The notes below the pieces were generated by a model, which worked only from the letters and a program-made list of their open reading frames with translations, was not told where the DNA came from and searched no databases. From Calothrix sp. PCC 6303 (GTDB lineage Bacteria > Cyanobacteriota > Cyanobacteriia > Cyanobacteriales > Nostocaceae), in NCBI RefSeq assembly GCF_000317435.1, contig NC_019751.1, positions 2,480,001 through 2,544,000 on the forward strand: a DNA stretch of 64,000 nt, read 5' to 3'. Shown here piece by piece: positions 34,990-44,145 of this stretch. Position 1 is the stretch's first letter. Each line of letters starts with the position of its first letter. Position numbers and translations under genes: made by a program.

Positions 34990-36201
34990 CTATGAATAAA
35001 CAAATTGGGGTTGAGGGGGGGGGGTGAATTTATCGACTAAAATATTCCTGACATGGTGTGTAATTCTGGGTAAACCTTCTAAATCAACACTGTGAACTTT
35101 ATGAGGATTTGCTAACACATGGATTAATTGATTCATCAATATTTCTGGTGTGAGATTATCAGGATGTATAGTTTTAAATAAAGCTTTTTCCTGCATTCTC
35201 TGACAACGCATTAACTGTTCTTGAGAAGGCTTGACGCGGGGTATAATGACAGCAGGTTTAGCAGCCGAAAGTATCTCACAAACTGTGTTATAACCACCCA
35301 TTGACACGACTGCATCTGCGGCTTCTACATAACTCATTAAGTCGTCGGTAAATTCTCCAATTTGTACTTGGGGATTTATTTTTGCAGCTTCTTCAAATCC
35401 TTGTTTCTGCTCTGTTGGCATTTCGGGACCGCAAATAATTAAACTTTTGATATAGTCGCTATTCGGTAATATTTTTAGCCCTTGTAGATAATTATTAATT
35501 AAATCATAACCATCTTCTCCACCACCAGGAGTTACTAATACTAACTTTTGATTTATTTGTACTTTTAATTCTTGATGAATTTGAGTTTTACTTTTATTTC
35601 CTGATGGACGACGGATATAACCACAAAATCTTACCTTCTTTGCTGTTGCTTCCGGTAATTGATACTCTTGACGGAAATCTAAAATATCTGGAGTTCCCAC
35701 AACTAATAGTGATTCGTAATATTTTTCAATTGCTGCATAGTAACCCTGTTTTTTCCATTCATGGATGGTTTTTTCTGGAGTATCGAGGATATCCCGTAGC
35801 AACAATACAAGCTTTGTTTTTGGTAATACTTTATGTAAATAACGAACCGTTGGAATTAACTCATCCTTGATACCGTAAGCTTTTTTATCCACCAAAAATA
35901 TATCGGGCTGAAAATTAATTGCTGCTGATAAAATCAGGTGCGATCGCAATCTGACTGTATCCTCTATATTCATTTCCAAATACTTGACTGCTATTTCCCC
36001 AGTTTCTCCCCGGTTCAAACAGGGAAGTTTAATATAGTCTAGTCCTTTGGGTAAACGAAATCCTTGTAACATCGGTGAACCAGATAGTAACAAAATCGAA
36101 AGTCCGGGAATTTCCTGTACCAGATGTTCGCATATAGCTAACATTCTCCGAATATTGCCTAGACCGAATGTATCGTGAGAATATACCATTAGTCTCATCA
36201 T
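34990..36201 (-). CDS. MurG-like glycosyltransferase, paralogue B
   Basis: 403 residues, paralogous to the preceding gene: MVYSHDTFGLGNIRRMLAIC at the start, LLLRDILDTPEKTIHEW, LVTPGGGEDGYDL, and VVSMGGYNTVCEILSA as donor-site motif. ATG 36201 follows GAGG at seven bases and is preferred to TTG 36213. The last codons run through a G10 tract on the plus strand (35015-35024; C10 in the gene), encoding PPP near the C-terminus; length change there would only alter the final few residues. Confidence 0.78.
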   Translation of the reverse strand: MMRLMVYSHDTFGLGNIRRMLAICEHLVQEIPGLSILLLSGSPMLQGFRLPKGLDYIKLPCLNRGETGEIAVKYLEMNIEDTVRLRSHLILSAAINFQPDIFLVDKKAYGIKDELIPTVRYLHKVLPKTKLVLLLRDILDTPEKTIHEWKKQGYYAAIEKYYESLLVVGTPDILDFRQEYQLPEATAKKVRFCGYIRRPSGNKSKTQIHQELKVQINQKLVLVTPGGGEDGYDLINNYLQGLKILPNSDYIKSLIICGPEMPTEQKQGFEEAAKINPQVQIGEFTDDLMSYVEAADAVVSMGGYNTVCEILSAAKPAVIIPRVKPSQEQLMRCQRMQEKALFKTIHPDNLTPEILMNQLIHVLANPHKVHSVDLEGLPRITHHVRNILVDKFTPPPQPQFVYS

Positions 36202-36222
36202 TAAAAGCCTCAATTTTATTTC

Positions 36223-36315
36223 TGATTTTAGATTTTGGACTTTGGATTTTAGACTTTGGATTTTAGATTTCGGATTTTAGATTTCGGATTTTAGATTTCG
36301 GATTTTAGATTTTGG
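36223..36315. repeat. Heptad tandem repeat
   Basis: Alternating 7-base units of the type GGATTTT / AGATTTC (and TGGACTT variants) repeat for about 90 bases upstream of the glycosyltransferase gene. Typical STRR of filamentous cyanobacteria. Confidence 0.7.
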
Positions 36316-36476
36316 ACAACATCGCAATTACAGAAAATATGTAATCCCAAATTCTGAGAATCTCTAGACGACAGTTTGTAAATTACGTGAATATTAGTTG
36401 TTTTCGATAAAATTCTAGTTTTCAAACATATATTTCCGCGATTTGGACGACCAATCCCAACAGAATAAAACCCAGC

Positions 36477-37348
36477 TTATTCTAAAGTTTGCGGATTTAA
36501 TAAGTTTCTACCATCGATCATAATTTCTGTCACCATTACATTCGCAAGTTCTCGATAATCAAGTTCGCTAAATACTTGCCAATCTGTCACCAAAAGCAAT
36601 GCATCACAATCCTTTGCAAGTTATTTTGGGTTATTTGCTAAATTAATATGTGCAAAATGCGGATGGAGATTCTTTTGTGAAATAATTGAGTCATAGGCTT
36701 TAACTTTCGCAGCCAAAGGCGTTAGTTCGGAAATCAAATCTAATGAAGGAGCATCACGCATATCATCAGTATCTGGTTTGAAAGTTAACCCCAATAACCT
36801 GATCGTTTTACCTTTAAGAATTTTTAATACCTGTTGCAGTTTTTCCAAAGCAGATAAACGCTGATTCTGATTTGTCGAAACTGCCGCTTTTAATAATTGT
36901 GCCTCATAACCATAGTCATCAGCAGTATGAATCAGTGCTGATACATCCTTGGGAAAACAAGAAGCACCCCAACCAATCCCAGTTTGCAAAAATTTACTAC
37001 CAATTCGGGAATCTAAGCAATACCTTTTGCCACTTGCGTTATATCCGCGTCAACGCGATCGCAAATATTCGCTACTTCAATGCGGTCAGGATTGAAAGTA
37101 TCATATACAGCCGAACCTTCACGCAAAAATTCGGGGTTGCTAACGAGATCAAACCCTGCGATCGCTTGCTGACGTTCCGCAACACCATCGAGATCTAATG
37201 CGGGTTCAAATATGGGATACTTCCCAGACTGCATTAATGCAACTTTCTCAGCGTTGTTATCTATGCAAATTACTTGGTGTCCAACCTTCGCTAAACAAGC
37301 ACCTGTAACTAAGCCGACATATCCTGTACCGATAACACAAACTCCCAT
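36477..37348 (-). pseudogene. UDP-glucose 6-dehydrogenase pseudogene
   Basis: The frame opens with a good NAD-binding start (CVIGTGYVGLVTGACLA), then jumps from KYPIFEPALD to LDGVAERQQ and later from FNPDRI to EVANICDRV. About 80 and 50-60 residues of the normal enzyme are missing, both in frame. A one-base loss near 37017 then shifts the frame inside KGIGLDSRIG. The rest continues as GIGWGASCFPKDVSALIHTADDYGYE (only the SCFPKDVSAL core is the catalytic-Cys motif) to a TAA at 36621-36623. The same frame goes on after the stop as LAKDCDALLLVTDWQ to IDGRNLL and ends at 36477. A normal enzyme has about 460 residues. Confidence 0.88.
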
Positions 37349-37516
37349 GGTGACAAACCTCTCAATACATCAGGGAAGCACTGCGGTTAAATAGTGTTTC
37401 CTTTCTTGATACATATCTTCAGGCTTGTACATGAGTTTTGAATGAAATTTTGATGAGAAAGCTATCATGAAAGTATTAGAAGTATGAAGTACTACTGTCT
37501 AATGTGATGAAAAAAA

Positions 37517-38071
37517 CTAAAACATCGAGGTAATTCGCAATCTTCCAATACCCAAAGATTGACCCATCTCCAATTTTCCTTCTGGAAAAACCGTCACCTC
37601 AAATAAGTAATTCCCGTCGTTTTGAGGATTTTCCCTTACTCCCATCACTAGAGTCAATTTTTGTCCGGATTCAACGGGAGGGTCAAAAGTGACAGATTGA
37701 CCATTTAGTTCGGGTTTGGTTTCAGTAATCTTAATCTCTTTTCTAGTATTATTTATTGCATAAGCTTTAGTTTGATTAAGATTAAATTTTACTATGTCAA
37801 ATCCTCCACGCTGAACTATATTTACCTTTCGTAAGGGTCGTGAAGATTTAGGTATATTAATCGTGAAATAGTATTTTGTATTTCTTGCTCTTGCAGTAAT
37901 TTCACTGGCTCGTACACTAACAAGAGATAAGTAATTTTGGTTTTGGGACTCTGAATTAACTTCTTTATTCTCGTTCGTTAGTGATGCAAAACTTCTAGTG
38001 ATATCTATTGTTGAAAAAGATACAGCGAATAAAGTTGTGATAATTGGGAGGTGTTTCCAAATAGGATTCAT
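37517..38071 (-). CDS. DUF2808-family exported protein
   Basis: 184 residues from ATG 38071 (the longer frame from a TTG at 38125 is unlikely). An N-terminal hydrophobic signal (LPIITTLFAVSFSTIDITRS) is followed by a DUF2808 domain: ARNTKYYFTINIPKSSRPLRKVNIVQ, VTFDPPVESGQKLTLVMG and GNYLFEVTVFPEG (family markers, partly quoted). These are small exported beta-rich proteins widespread in cyanobacteria and of unknown role. Monocistronic by position. Confidence 0.78.
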   Translation of the reverse strand: MNPIWKHLPIITTLFAVSFSTIDITRSFASLTNENKEVNSESQNQNYLSLVSVRASEITARARNTKYYFTINIPKSSRPLRKVNIVQRGGFDIVKFNLNQTKAYAINNTRKEIKITETKPELNGQSVTFDPPVESGQKLTLVMGVRENPQNDGNYLFEVTVFPEGKLEMGQSLGIGRLRITSMF

Positions 38072-38363
38072 AATTAATTTTGGTATCAGCACTTTCTGGT
38101 ATGATACTCCCGGCAGCAGGTACAAATTCTGATATCGTTAATTTTCTTGATGCTTAAGCACTATGGATAAAACTTATGATAATTATTCAAGACTTTGAGC
38201 CTATTCATTTATACTGTACTTAATGCTAAAGTCTGACTAGAATTTTAAAACATGGGCAGTAAGTAAACTGTGTGAAAACTGAAATAAATATAAAAATTGA
38301 GAGTGTTGTATATAAGTGTTCATGGATGGCTTATCAAACCATCTGTAATTGTTATGAGGTTTT

Positions 38364-40019
38364 ATGAAAACTTTTAGACACTACATTTGTCAGACATTTA
38401 TATATGTTTTTATTGGAATATTAATTCCTGGCAAGACAATGAATATTGCATTTGCGAGTGGACAAAATTTTCCGAACACTTCTAGTGATAACGACAAAAT
38501 AAATTTTGAGCATAAAACCTCTCAAGCTGACTTAAGCAATCCTGATAATGTTCAGATAGAAGCACCTACAATTAATCAAGAAAATAATCAAGAAAATAAT
38601 CAAGAAAATTTACCAGTGACATCAGTTAATCAACTTACTGATGTCCAACCGACAGATTGGGCATTTCAAGCTTTACAATCTTTAATCGAGCGCTATGGAT
38701 GTCTTTCTGGATATCCTGATAATAGCTTTAGAGGCAATCGTAGCTTAAATCGCTATGAATTTGCTGCCGCTTTTAATGCGTGTTTAGATACTGTAAATAA
38801 GATGATTCAAACTGCGAGAGAACAGTATGCAACCCAGGAAGAATTAGAAATTGTCAAACGATTGCAAGGAGAATTTGCCCAGGAATTAGCCGAGCTAAAT
38901 CCCAAATTACAGCCGATCGCAGATAACTTAAGTAGACTGGAAAAACGACCGGCTTTTTCCACCACCAGTCAACTTTTAGGAAAAGTGATATTTGCAGTTA
39001 GTAATGTTGATGGTAATGATATTAATGGGAATGTTGTTTTTAGTCATCGCACCGAATTAAATATTGATAGTAGCTTTACCGGAAAAGATAAATTACGGAT
39101 GCGTTTATTAGCAAGAAATAGCACTAGATTTGGTCGAGTTGCTGATACTGACATGGCAAACTTATCATTCGCTGGAGACAGTAGAAATGATGTGGAAATT
39201 AGTCAATTTAGCTATCAATTTCGACCGATGAAAAAATTAGAGGTGTTTATTTCCACAGAAGGAGGAAGTTTGACCTCGTTTACCAATAGTCTCAACTCAC
39301 CAATTGGCAGCAGTGCTATTGGACACATTAGTAATTTTAGCGATAAATCGGCAATTTATGAATTGGGTGGTGGAGTTGGTGCGGGAATTGAATATCGATT
39401 TAGCGATCGCGTCGGTTTATCTTTAGGATATATGGCAGGGGATAAACCCAATAATCCCCAACAAGGAATCACTGGAGGAGAATATGGTGCGATCGCGCAG
39501 TTAACTTTAAGACCGATTGATAAACTTAGTTTGGGTTTGACCTATATTCGTGCCTACAATAATCTAGATACAGGGAAAGGTAGCGAGTTTGCAAATGACC
39601 CTTTTGATGGTGCTGCCAATACTGCAAATGCCTATGGAATACAAACATCTTACCGCTTCGATCAACGAACAACATTATCGGGTTGGGTTGGGTTAATTGA
39701 CGCAGAGGCACAGTCTTCGGAAAATAAAGGAGATAAGGCAAAAATTCTCACTTGGGCGGCAACTTTAGCGTTAAATGATATTGGTGGTGAGGGGAATTTA
39801 TTGGGTTTAATTATTGGTCAACCCCCAAAGGTAATTGAAACTGATGTTGATGGTAGAAAAGACCCAAATACAGCCTTACATTTTGAGGCTTTTTATCGTT
39901 ACCATATCAACGATAATATGTATATTACTCCCGGATTTTATGTTATTATTAATCCTGAACATAATGCCAATAATGATGCAATTTATGTGGGGACAATTCG
40001 CAAAACTTTTCTATTCTGA
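38364..40019 (+). CDS. SLH-OprB iron-uptake porin
   Basis: 551 residues of the cyanobacterial outer-membrane porin type. A signal peptide (FIYVFIGILIPGKTMNIAFA) is followed by an Asn/Gln-rich linker with three QENN repeats. A single SLH domain then follows (DVQPTDWAFQALQSLIERYG to NRYEFAAAFNACLD), a short coiled coil, and an OprB-like beta barrel that ends with a terminal Phe (TIRKTFLF), as expected for barrel assembly. The SLH domain anchors to peptidoglycan-linked polymer. Such porins pass inorganic ions including iron. ATG start at 38364. Confidence 0.9.
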   Translation: MKTFRHYICQTFIYVFIGILIPGKTMNIAFASGQNFPNTSSDNDKINFEHKTSQADLSNPDNVQIEAPTINQENNQENNQENLPVTSVNQLTDVQPTDWAFQALQSLIERYGCLSGYPDNSFRGNRSLNRYEFAAAFNACLDTVNKMIQTAREQYATQEELEIVKRLQGEFAQELAELNPKLQPIADNLSRLEKRPAFSTTSQLLGKVIFAVSNVDGNDINGNVVFSHRTELNIDSSFTGKDKLRMRLLARNSTRFGRVADTDMANLSFAGDSRNDVEISQFSYQFRPMKKLEVFISTEGGSLTSFTNSLNSPIGSSAIGHISNFSDKSAIYELGGGVGAGIEYRFSDRVGLSLGYMAGDKPNNPQQGITGGEYGAIAQLTLRPIDKLSLGLTYIRAYNNLDTGKGSEFANDPFDGAANTANAYGIQTSYRFDQRTTLSGWVGLIDAEAQSSENKGDKAKILTWAATLALNDIGGEGNLLGLIIGQPPKVIETDVDGRKDPNTALHFEAFYRYHINDNMYITPGFYVIINPEHNANNDAIYVGTIRKTFLF

Positions 40020-40257
40020 TTCCTCAGATTTATCCTCTAGCCAATATTTTAGTGAAAGCTTTGCGGGGTCATCCAACTCCGCAAACGTTTCACCCCAAAG
40101 GTAAACGTACTTTTTTCTGCCCGTAGACGCTTTGTAAGATCATCATCGGATTTAGTTCCGAATTTCTAGCAATAGGAATGCCTAACGTGGCAAGAGCGAA
40201 AGATACGGGAAACTCCGAGGACGAATAAAACCGTCACTGGTTCAATGATGTTGGAAG

Positions 40258-40284
40258 CCCCAACCTTAGCGAAGTAGGTTGGGG
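40258..40284. terminator. GC-rich hairpin
   Basis: CCCCAACCT (40258-40266) pairs perfectly with AGGTTGGGG (40276-40284), between the convergent porin and DciA-like genes; five bases from the DciA-like stop. Confidence 0.55.
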
Positions 40285-40288
40285 TACT

Positions 40289-40837
40289 TCACCGCATTTG
40301 TTTTGCGGCACAAAATGAACATACACCCCAACGTTGCAGTTCACCTGGGGGGGTGGGACATTGACATTGAGGGCAGAGGGAGAGATCATGGGATCGCGCT
40401 TTCACAATTTCTGCCCATTTATCGTAAGCTTCATTAATATCTTTTGCTACGAATATCTGAGAACGAGATCTTTTCAGCTTTTCCCCTACGTAACTTGGAT
40501 GTTCACTTGGTAAAGCAATGGTGATATTTTCCTTCGGTAGTGATGATTTGTACCAGTTAGCCGTGGAAAAATGAATATCTGTTAAGGGTATTGCTAATCT
40601 TTGGTTTAATTTTTCTAGCAGCCGCTGCCGTTCAAATGTTAAATTCTGTGACATAGCTGCGCTAGAAGTTGCCACCTGTAAGACATCACGCTGAATCCAC
40701 ACAGGTTTGGTGTGCTTGGCAAGCGTTTTTCCCACCACTTCATGCCAACATTTCAACACTCGTTGTAGTGGTGGTTCTTGCCATCTCTCTTGAATTTCTA
40801 AGATACCTAAAATATTATGAATAGACTTCAATGACAT
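40289..40837 (-). CDS. DciA-like (DUF721) protein with zinc ribbon
   Basis: 182 residues. The N-terminal two thirds match DUF721/DciA: LQRVLKCWHEVVGKTLAKHT, VWIQRDVLQVATSSAAMSQNL, and RQRLLEKLNQRL. DciA loads or supports the DnaB replicative helicase in bacteria without DnaC. The C-terminus carries a four-cysteine zinc ribbon ([22 protein letters not shown] in family order, with CPQC and CSFC ligands), a typical cyanobacterial extension. ATG 40837 is preferred to TTG 40846. Confidence 0.8.
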   Translation of the reverse strand: MSLKSIHNILGILEIQERWQEPPLQRVLKCWHEVVGKTLAKHTKPVWIQRDVLQVATSSAAMSQNLTFERQRLLEKLNQRLAIPLTDIHFSTANWYKSSLPKENITIALPSEHPSYVGEKLKRSRSQIFVAKDINEAYDKWAEIVKARSHDLSLCPQCQCPTPPGELQRWGVCSFCAAKQMR

Positions 40838-40966
40838 TTTGCTCAAAAAGTACCAAAACTTTATCTTGGTTGTGTGTTATCTCCATGATAATTTCCATAT
40901 CTAAATTCGCACGAATATATTTTGCTTTATTCCATCCAATCTAGGTTTAATTGAAGGTAGACAAAT

Positions 40967-42094
40967 ATGATTCAAAAATCCCTGACATATTCGGGTATGC
41001 AATCTTCTAAAACTCCTAGCATCAAACCCCCACTAGCAGCAGCATTGGCAAGTTTGGAGGTGCAACTTGACCAAGAGTTAGCTCGCTATCGACGTACAAG
41101 GGGTATAGTCAAGACAGCAAGTCAAAGTGCAGCTAGTTCAACAGCAGGTTCCACACAATCAGCGATCGCGTTTTCATCTGCGAGTGCAACTGAGTTGCCA
41201 GTTGAACCAAAACATCAAGAAACACCTGCATCTCAACTAAATACTCTCATATCCCCTGTTGTTGCTGATCCGATTCCCGAAACTAAGCCGGAAATACCTG
41301 TGACTGCCAACTCTACAACTATTGTGCCGACAACTATAAAAGCCCAACCACAGGATAATTCTGGGGAGTCGAAAAAAAGCGCTACTGAACCTGATGATTA
41401 TTTGGAATCTTCAGAAGCTTTATTACGAAGCTTGACTGAAGAACAACCCAAAGCCGAGAAAAAACAAAATACAAGTATCTTTTTATCTCCTTTGGGTATC
41501 GGCTCAATGTTGGTACTCTTAGCAAGTGCTTTACTATTAGCCTTTGTTATTGCAAATCCTAAGCTATTTAAGTTTGCTCAGGGAAGCTTGGGTACTGGTG
41601 AAAATATGGAAACTAATGGTAGTAATCAAACTGTTTCCGAACCCACATTAACACCCATACCTAGATACCCGAATCTTGCCAGCGAGGATTTTCCCGAAGT
41701 CAAAAATCCCAATGATGTTGTGGGATTAAAACCAAAACCAGAACCGACAGCAGTTGTGGAAACAAATCCAGTTAACCCAGCGGTTCCCCCTCAACCACTC
41801 CAAGTAGTTCCAGCTAACCCTGAACCACTGCCAGCGGTGATTCCTACCCCAACCACTGCCCCCCCAGTTGCCCAATCGGATGTTGATATCCAACCTGGTG
41901 CTGATGGGTTATATCATGTGGTGATTGATAATAGTGGTGACCGCGCTTTTGCTCAAGCCCGTAAAGCAATTAGTGATGCATATCTATCACCAGATGGCAA
42001 ATTAATTCATTTAGGTGCTGTCACAACTAAGGAAAGAGCCAAGCAGTTAGTGGCAGAATTGAAAGGGAAGGGAATTGAAGCTCGGATTCGTTAA
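40967..42094 (+). CDS. Membrane protein with C-terminal SPOR-like domain
   Basis: 375 residues. The N-terminal region (KPPLAAALASLEVQLDQELARYRR-type helix) and a long Ser/Thr/Pro-rich segment are cytoplasmic by prediction. One transmembrane helix lies around residues 180-198 (IGSMLVLLASALLLAFVIA). A Pro-rich linker precedes a C-terminal SPOR-like domain (GLYHVVIDNSGDRAFAQARK, KLIHLGAVTTKERAKQLVAELKGKG). SPOR domains bind denuded septal peptidoglycan, so a role at the cell wall or septum is plausible. ATG start at 40967. Confidence 0.68.
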   Translation: MIQKSLTYSGMQSSKTPSIKPPLAAALASLEVQLDQELARYRRTRGIVKTASQSAASSTAGSTQSAIAFSSASATELPVEPKHQETPASQLNTLISPVVADPIPETKPEIPVTANSTTIVPTTIKAQPQDNSGESKKSATEPDDYLESSEALLRSLTEEQPKAEKKQNTSIFLSPLGIGSMLVLLASALLLAFVIANPKLFKFAQGSLGTGENMETNGSNQTVSEPTLTPIPRYPNLASEDFPEVKNPNDVVGLKPKPEPTAVVETNPVNPAVPPQPLQVVPANPEPLPAVIPTPTTAPPVAQSDVDIQPGADGLYHVVIDNSGDRAFAQARKAISDAYLSPDGKLIHLGAVTTKERAKQLVAELKGKGIEARIR

Positions 42095-42102
42095 TAGGTG
42101 AA

Positions 42103-42127
42103 GACGTAGCACCGCTACGTCTCTACA
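42103..42127. terminator. GTAGAGAC-family hairpin
   Basis: GACGTAGC-ACC-GCTACGTC (42103-42121) followed by TCTAC, just after the SPOR-like gene. Likely terminator and relative of the hairpins at 4122 and 20172. Confidence 0.55.
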
Positions 42128-42193
42128 AAGATTTCGGGCAAATTTCTCACTCCGCCCCTTTAGCACAATTTTATAAATTTTTATAATATAAAT

Positions 42194-42895
42194 ATGGGAT
42201 TTTTAGACAGATTCAACCGTGTAGTTCGTGCCAATGTCAACAGTTGGGTGACAAAAACCGAAGATCCAGAGAAAATTTTGGAACAAGCGGTGTCGGAAAT
42301 GCAAGAGCAGTTAATCCAACTTCGGCAAGCGGTGGCAGGTGCGATCGCATCTTTAAAGCGTACCGAAAGACAGGCGGAAACATCCAATGCCAACGCCGAA
42401 GAATGGTATCGTCGCGCTCAACTTGCCATCCAACAAACTAACGAACCCCTAGCCCGTGAAGCCCTAGTTAAACGTAAATCTTACCAAGATACTGCTACTG
42501 CCCTGTTTCAACAACTGCAACAGCAAAATACCGTAGTTGGTAAGCTTAAACAAGATATGCGATCGCTAGAACTAAAGATATCCGAACTCAAAAGCAAAAG
42601 GGATATGTATATTGCCCGTATCCGTTCTGCCGAAGCTTCGGTACGTCTCCAAGAAATTTTAGGGGATGTCTCAGGAGTTACGAGTACCGGGGTGTTTGAA
42701 CGGGTCGAAGATAAACTGTTACAATTAGAATCACAAAATGAGGTGCTATCTCTCAATAGTGAAGACAATTTACAAAAGCAATTTACAGCTTTAGAAGCAA
42801 ATCAGGAAGTCGATAGCGAACTAGCGGCAATGAAACAGCAACTCAGTACCCCCAAATCTCAGCTACCAGAATCAACTAACAATTCGCAACCTTAA
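42194..42895 (+). CDS. pspA: PspA/IM30-family protein
   Basis: 233-residue coiled-coil protein of the phage-shock-protein A family, which binds stressed membranes and forms ESCRT-III-like assemblies. It starts with the amphipathic helix GFLDRFNRVVRANVNSWV, then EDPEKILEQAVSEMQEQL and long helices to about residue 215. It ends without the extra C-terminal helix that marks VIPP1, so it is the PspA-like member. It is followed after 153 bases by its VIPP1 paralogue on the same strand. Confidence 0.85.
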   Translation: MGFLDRFNRVVRANVNSWVTKTEDPEKILEQAVSEMQEQLIQLRQAVAGAIASLKRTERQAETSNANAEEWYRRAQLAIQQTNEPLAREALVKRKSYQDTATALFQQLQQQNTVVGKLKQDMRSLELKISELKSKRDMYIARIRSAEASVRLQEILGDVSGVTSTGVFERVEDKLLQLESQNEVLSLNSEDNLQKQFTALEANQEVDSELAAMKQQLSTPKSQLPESTNNSQP

Positions 42896-43048
42896 GGGAT
42901 GGTCAATTATCCTGCATTGCGCTTATCTTAGAAAGATATAGAGAAGTAATACCGATTTTTGCTGGAAATATTACAGTGAAATAGGTAGTTATTAAATAGT
43001 AAAGAAACAAACCGCACAGCTAGGGCGTAAATCTCAAAGGGAAAAGTT

Positions 43049-43843
43049 ATGGGTTTATTTGACAGAATCAAACGAGTCGTCGGTGCTAACCTTAACGATC
43101 TGGTCAGCAAAGCTGAAGACCCAGAAAAAATGCTCGAACAGGCTATCCTGGAAATGCAGGAAGACTTGGTACAGTTGCGTCAAGGTGTCGCCCAGGCTAT
43201 TGCCGCTCAAAAGCGCACAGACAAGCAATATAACGACGCACAAAACGAAATCAATAAATGGCAACGTAACGCCCAATTGGCACTGCAAAAAGGCGACGAG
43301 AACTTAGCCCGTCAAGCTTTGGAGCGGAAAAAAACATACGCCGACTCAAGTGGTTCTCTCAAAGCTAGCTTGGATCAACAAACAACTCAAGTTGAAACCC
43401 TCAAACGCAGTCTACAGCAACTAGAAAGTAAGCTTTCGGAAGCCAAAACCAAAAAGGATATGCTCAAAGCGCGGATTACCGCAGCCAAGGCACAAGAACA
43501 ACTCCAAGGTATGGTTGGTAGTATGAATACTTCCTCGGCTATGGCTGCTTTTGAGCGGATGGAAGAGAAAGTCATGCTCCAAGAATCTCGCGCCCAAGCC
43601 AGTGCTGAAATGGCTGGACAGGATTTGGAAAGCCAGTTTGCTAAGTTGGAATCGGGTAGCGATGTTGATGATGAATTGGAAGCATTGAAAATGCAAATGT
43701 TGGGAGGAACTCCAGCAAATCAAGCGGCACTTCCCTCTCAAACTGCGGCAACATCAACCCCAGCAGCAACATCCACTCCCACCGAAAAAGAACCAGTGGA
43801 TTCTGAGTTGGAAGCACTGCGGAAGCAAATTGACCAAATGTAA
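43049..43843 (+). CDS. vipp1: VIPP1 (IM30) membrane-remodelling protein
   Basis: 264 residues, paralogous to the upstream gene. GLFDRIKRVVGANLNDLVSKAEDPEKM is the N-terminal amphipathic helix and start of the PspA core (quoted in part as GLFDRIKRVVGANLN). The core ends near residue 215, followed by an Ala/Thr/Pro-rich linker and a C-terminal helix DSELEALRKQIDQM. This extra helix is the VIPP1 hallmark. VIPP1 is needed for thylakoid membrane formation and maintenance. ATG start at 43049; an intrinsic terminator follows. Confidence 0.9.
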   Translation: MGLFDRIKRVVGANLNDLVSKAEDPEKMLEQAILEMQEDLVQLRQGVAQAIAAQKRTDKQYNDAQNEINKWQRNAQLALQKGDENLARQALERKKTYADSSGSLKASLDQQTTQVETLKRSLQQLESKLSEAKTKKDMLKARITAAKAQEQLQGMVGSMNTSSAMAAFERMEEKVMLQESRAQASAEMAGQDLESQFAKLESGSDVDDELEALKMQMLGGTPANQAALPSQTAATSTPAATSTPTEKEPVDSELEALRKQIDQM

Positions 43844-43863
43844 GATTTTGGAAATAGCATCAC

Positions 43864-43893
43864 AAAGACAGGGAATTTTCTCTGTCTTTTTGT
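43864..43893 (+). terminator. Intrinsic terminator of vipp1
   Basis: AAAGACAG (43864-43871) pairs with CTGTCTTT (43882-43889), followed by TTGTTG. About 20 bases after the stop. Confidence 0.7.
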
Positions 43894-43970
43894 TGATGAA
43901 TTTAAGAAAATCAGAACTTACACATTGACACGAAATACAAAATATGAATATTTGAAAAAACACATTTGCC

Positions 43971-44104
43971 GTAGGGGTTTAGCAATGCTAAACCCCTACA
44001 GTTTTGCAGCTTGGGTGGAGGCTTTGCGTAACCCAACATCAATAAGGTGATTTCTAGGAATGATTTTACCAATTAGAAGGGCAAACGGTTGTTTGCCCCT
44101 ACCA
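43971..44104. repeat. Two palindromic intergenic hairpins
   Basis: GTAGGGGTTTAGCA (43971-43984) and TGCTAAACCCCTAC (43986-43999) form a perfect palindrome. A second hairpin, GGGCAAAC and GTTTGCCC, spans about 44079-44097. Both resemble dispersed cyanobacterial palindromes; no gene lies in 43844-44145. Confidence 0.6.
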
Positions 44105-44145
44105 TGTCATGAAAATTATGTGGTAATTTTTATTCTGGAAATCAC

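Noticed and set aside
35015-35024. G10 homopolymer as a phase-variation switch
   Set aside because: It sits in the last codons of the gene, so slippage would change only a few C-terminal residues.
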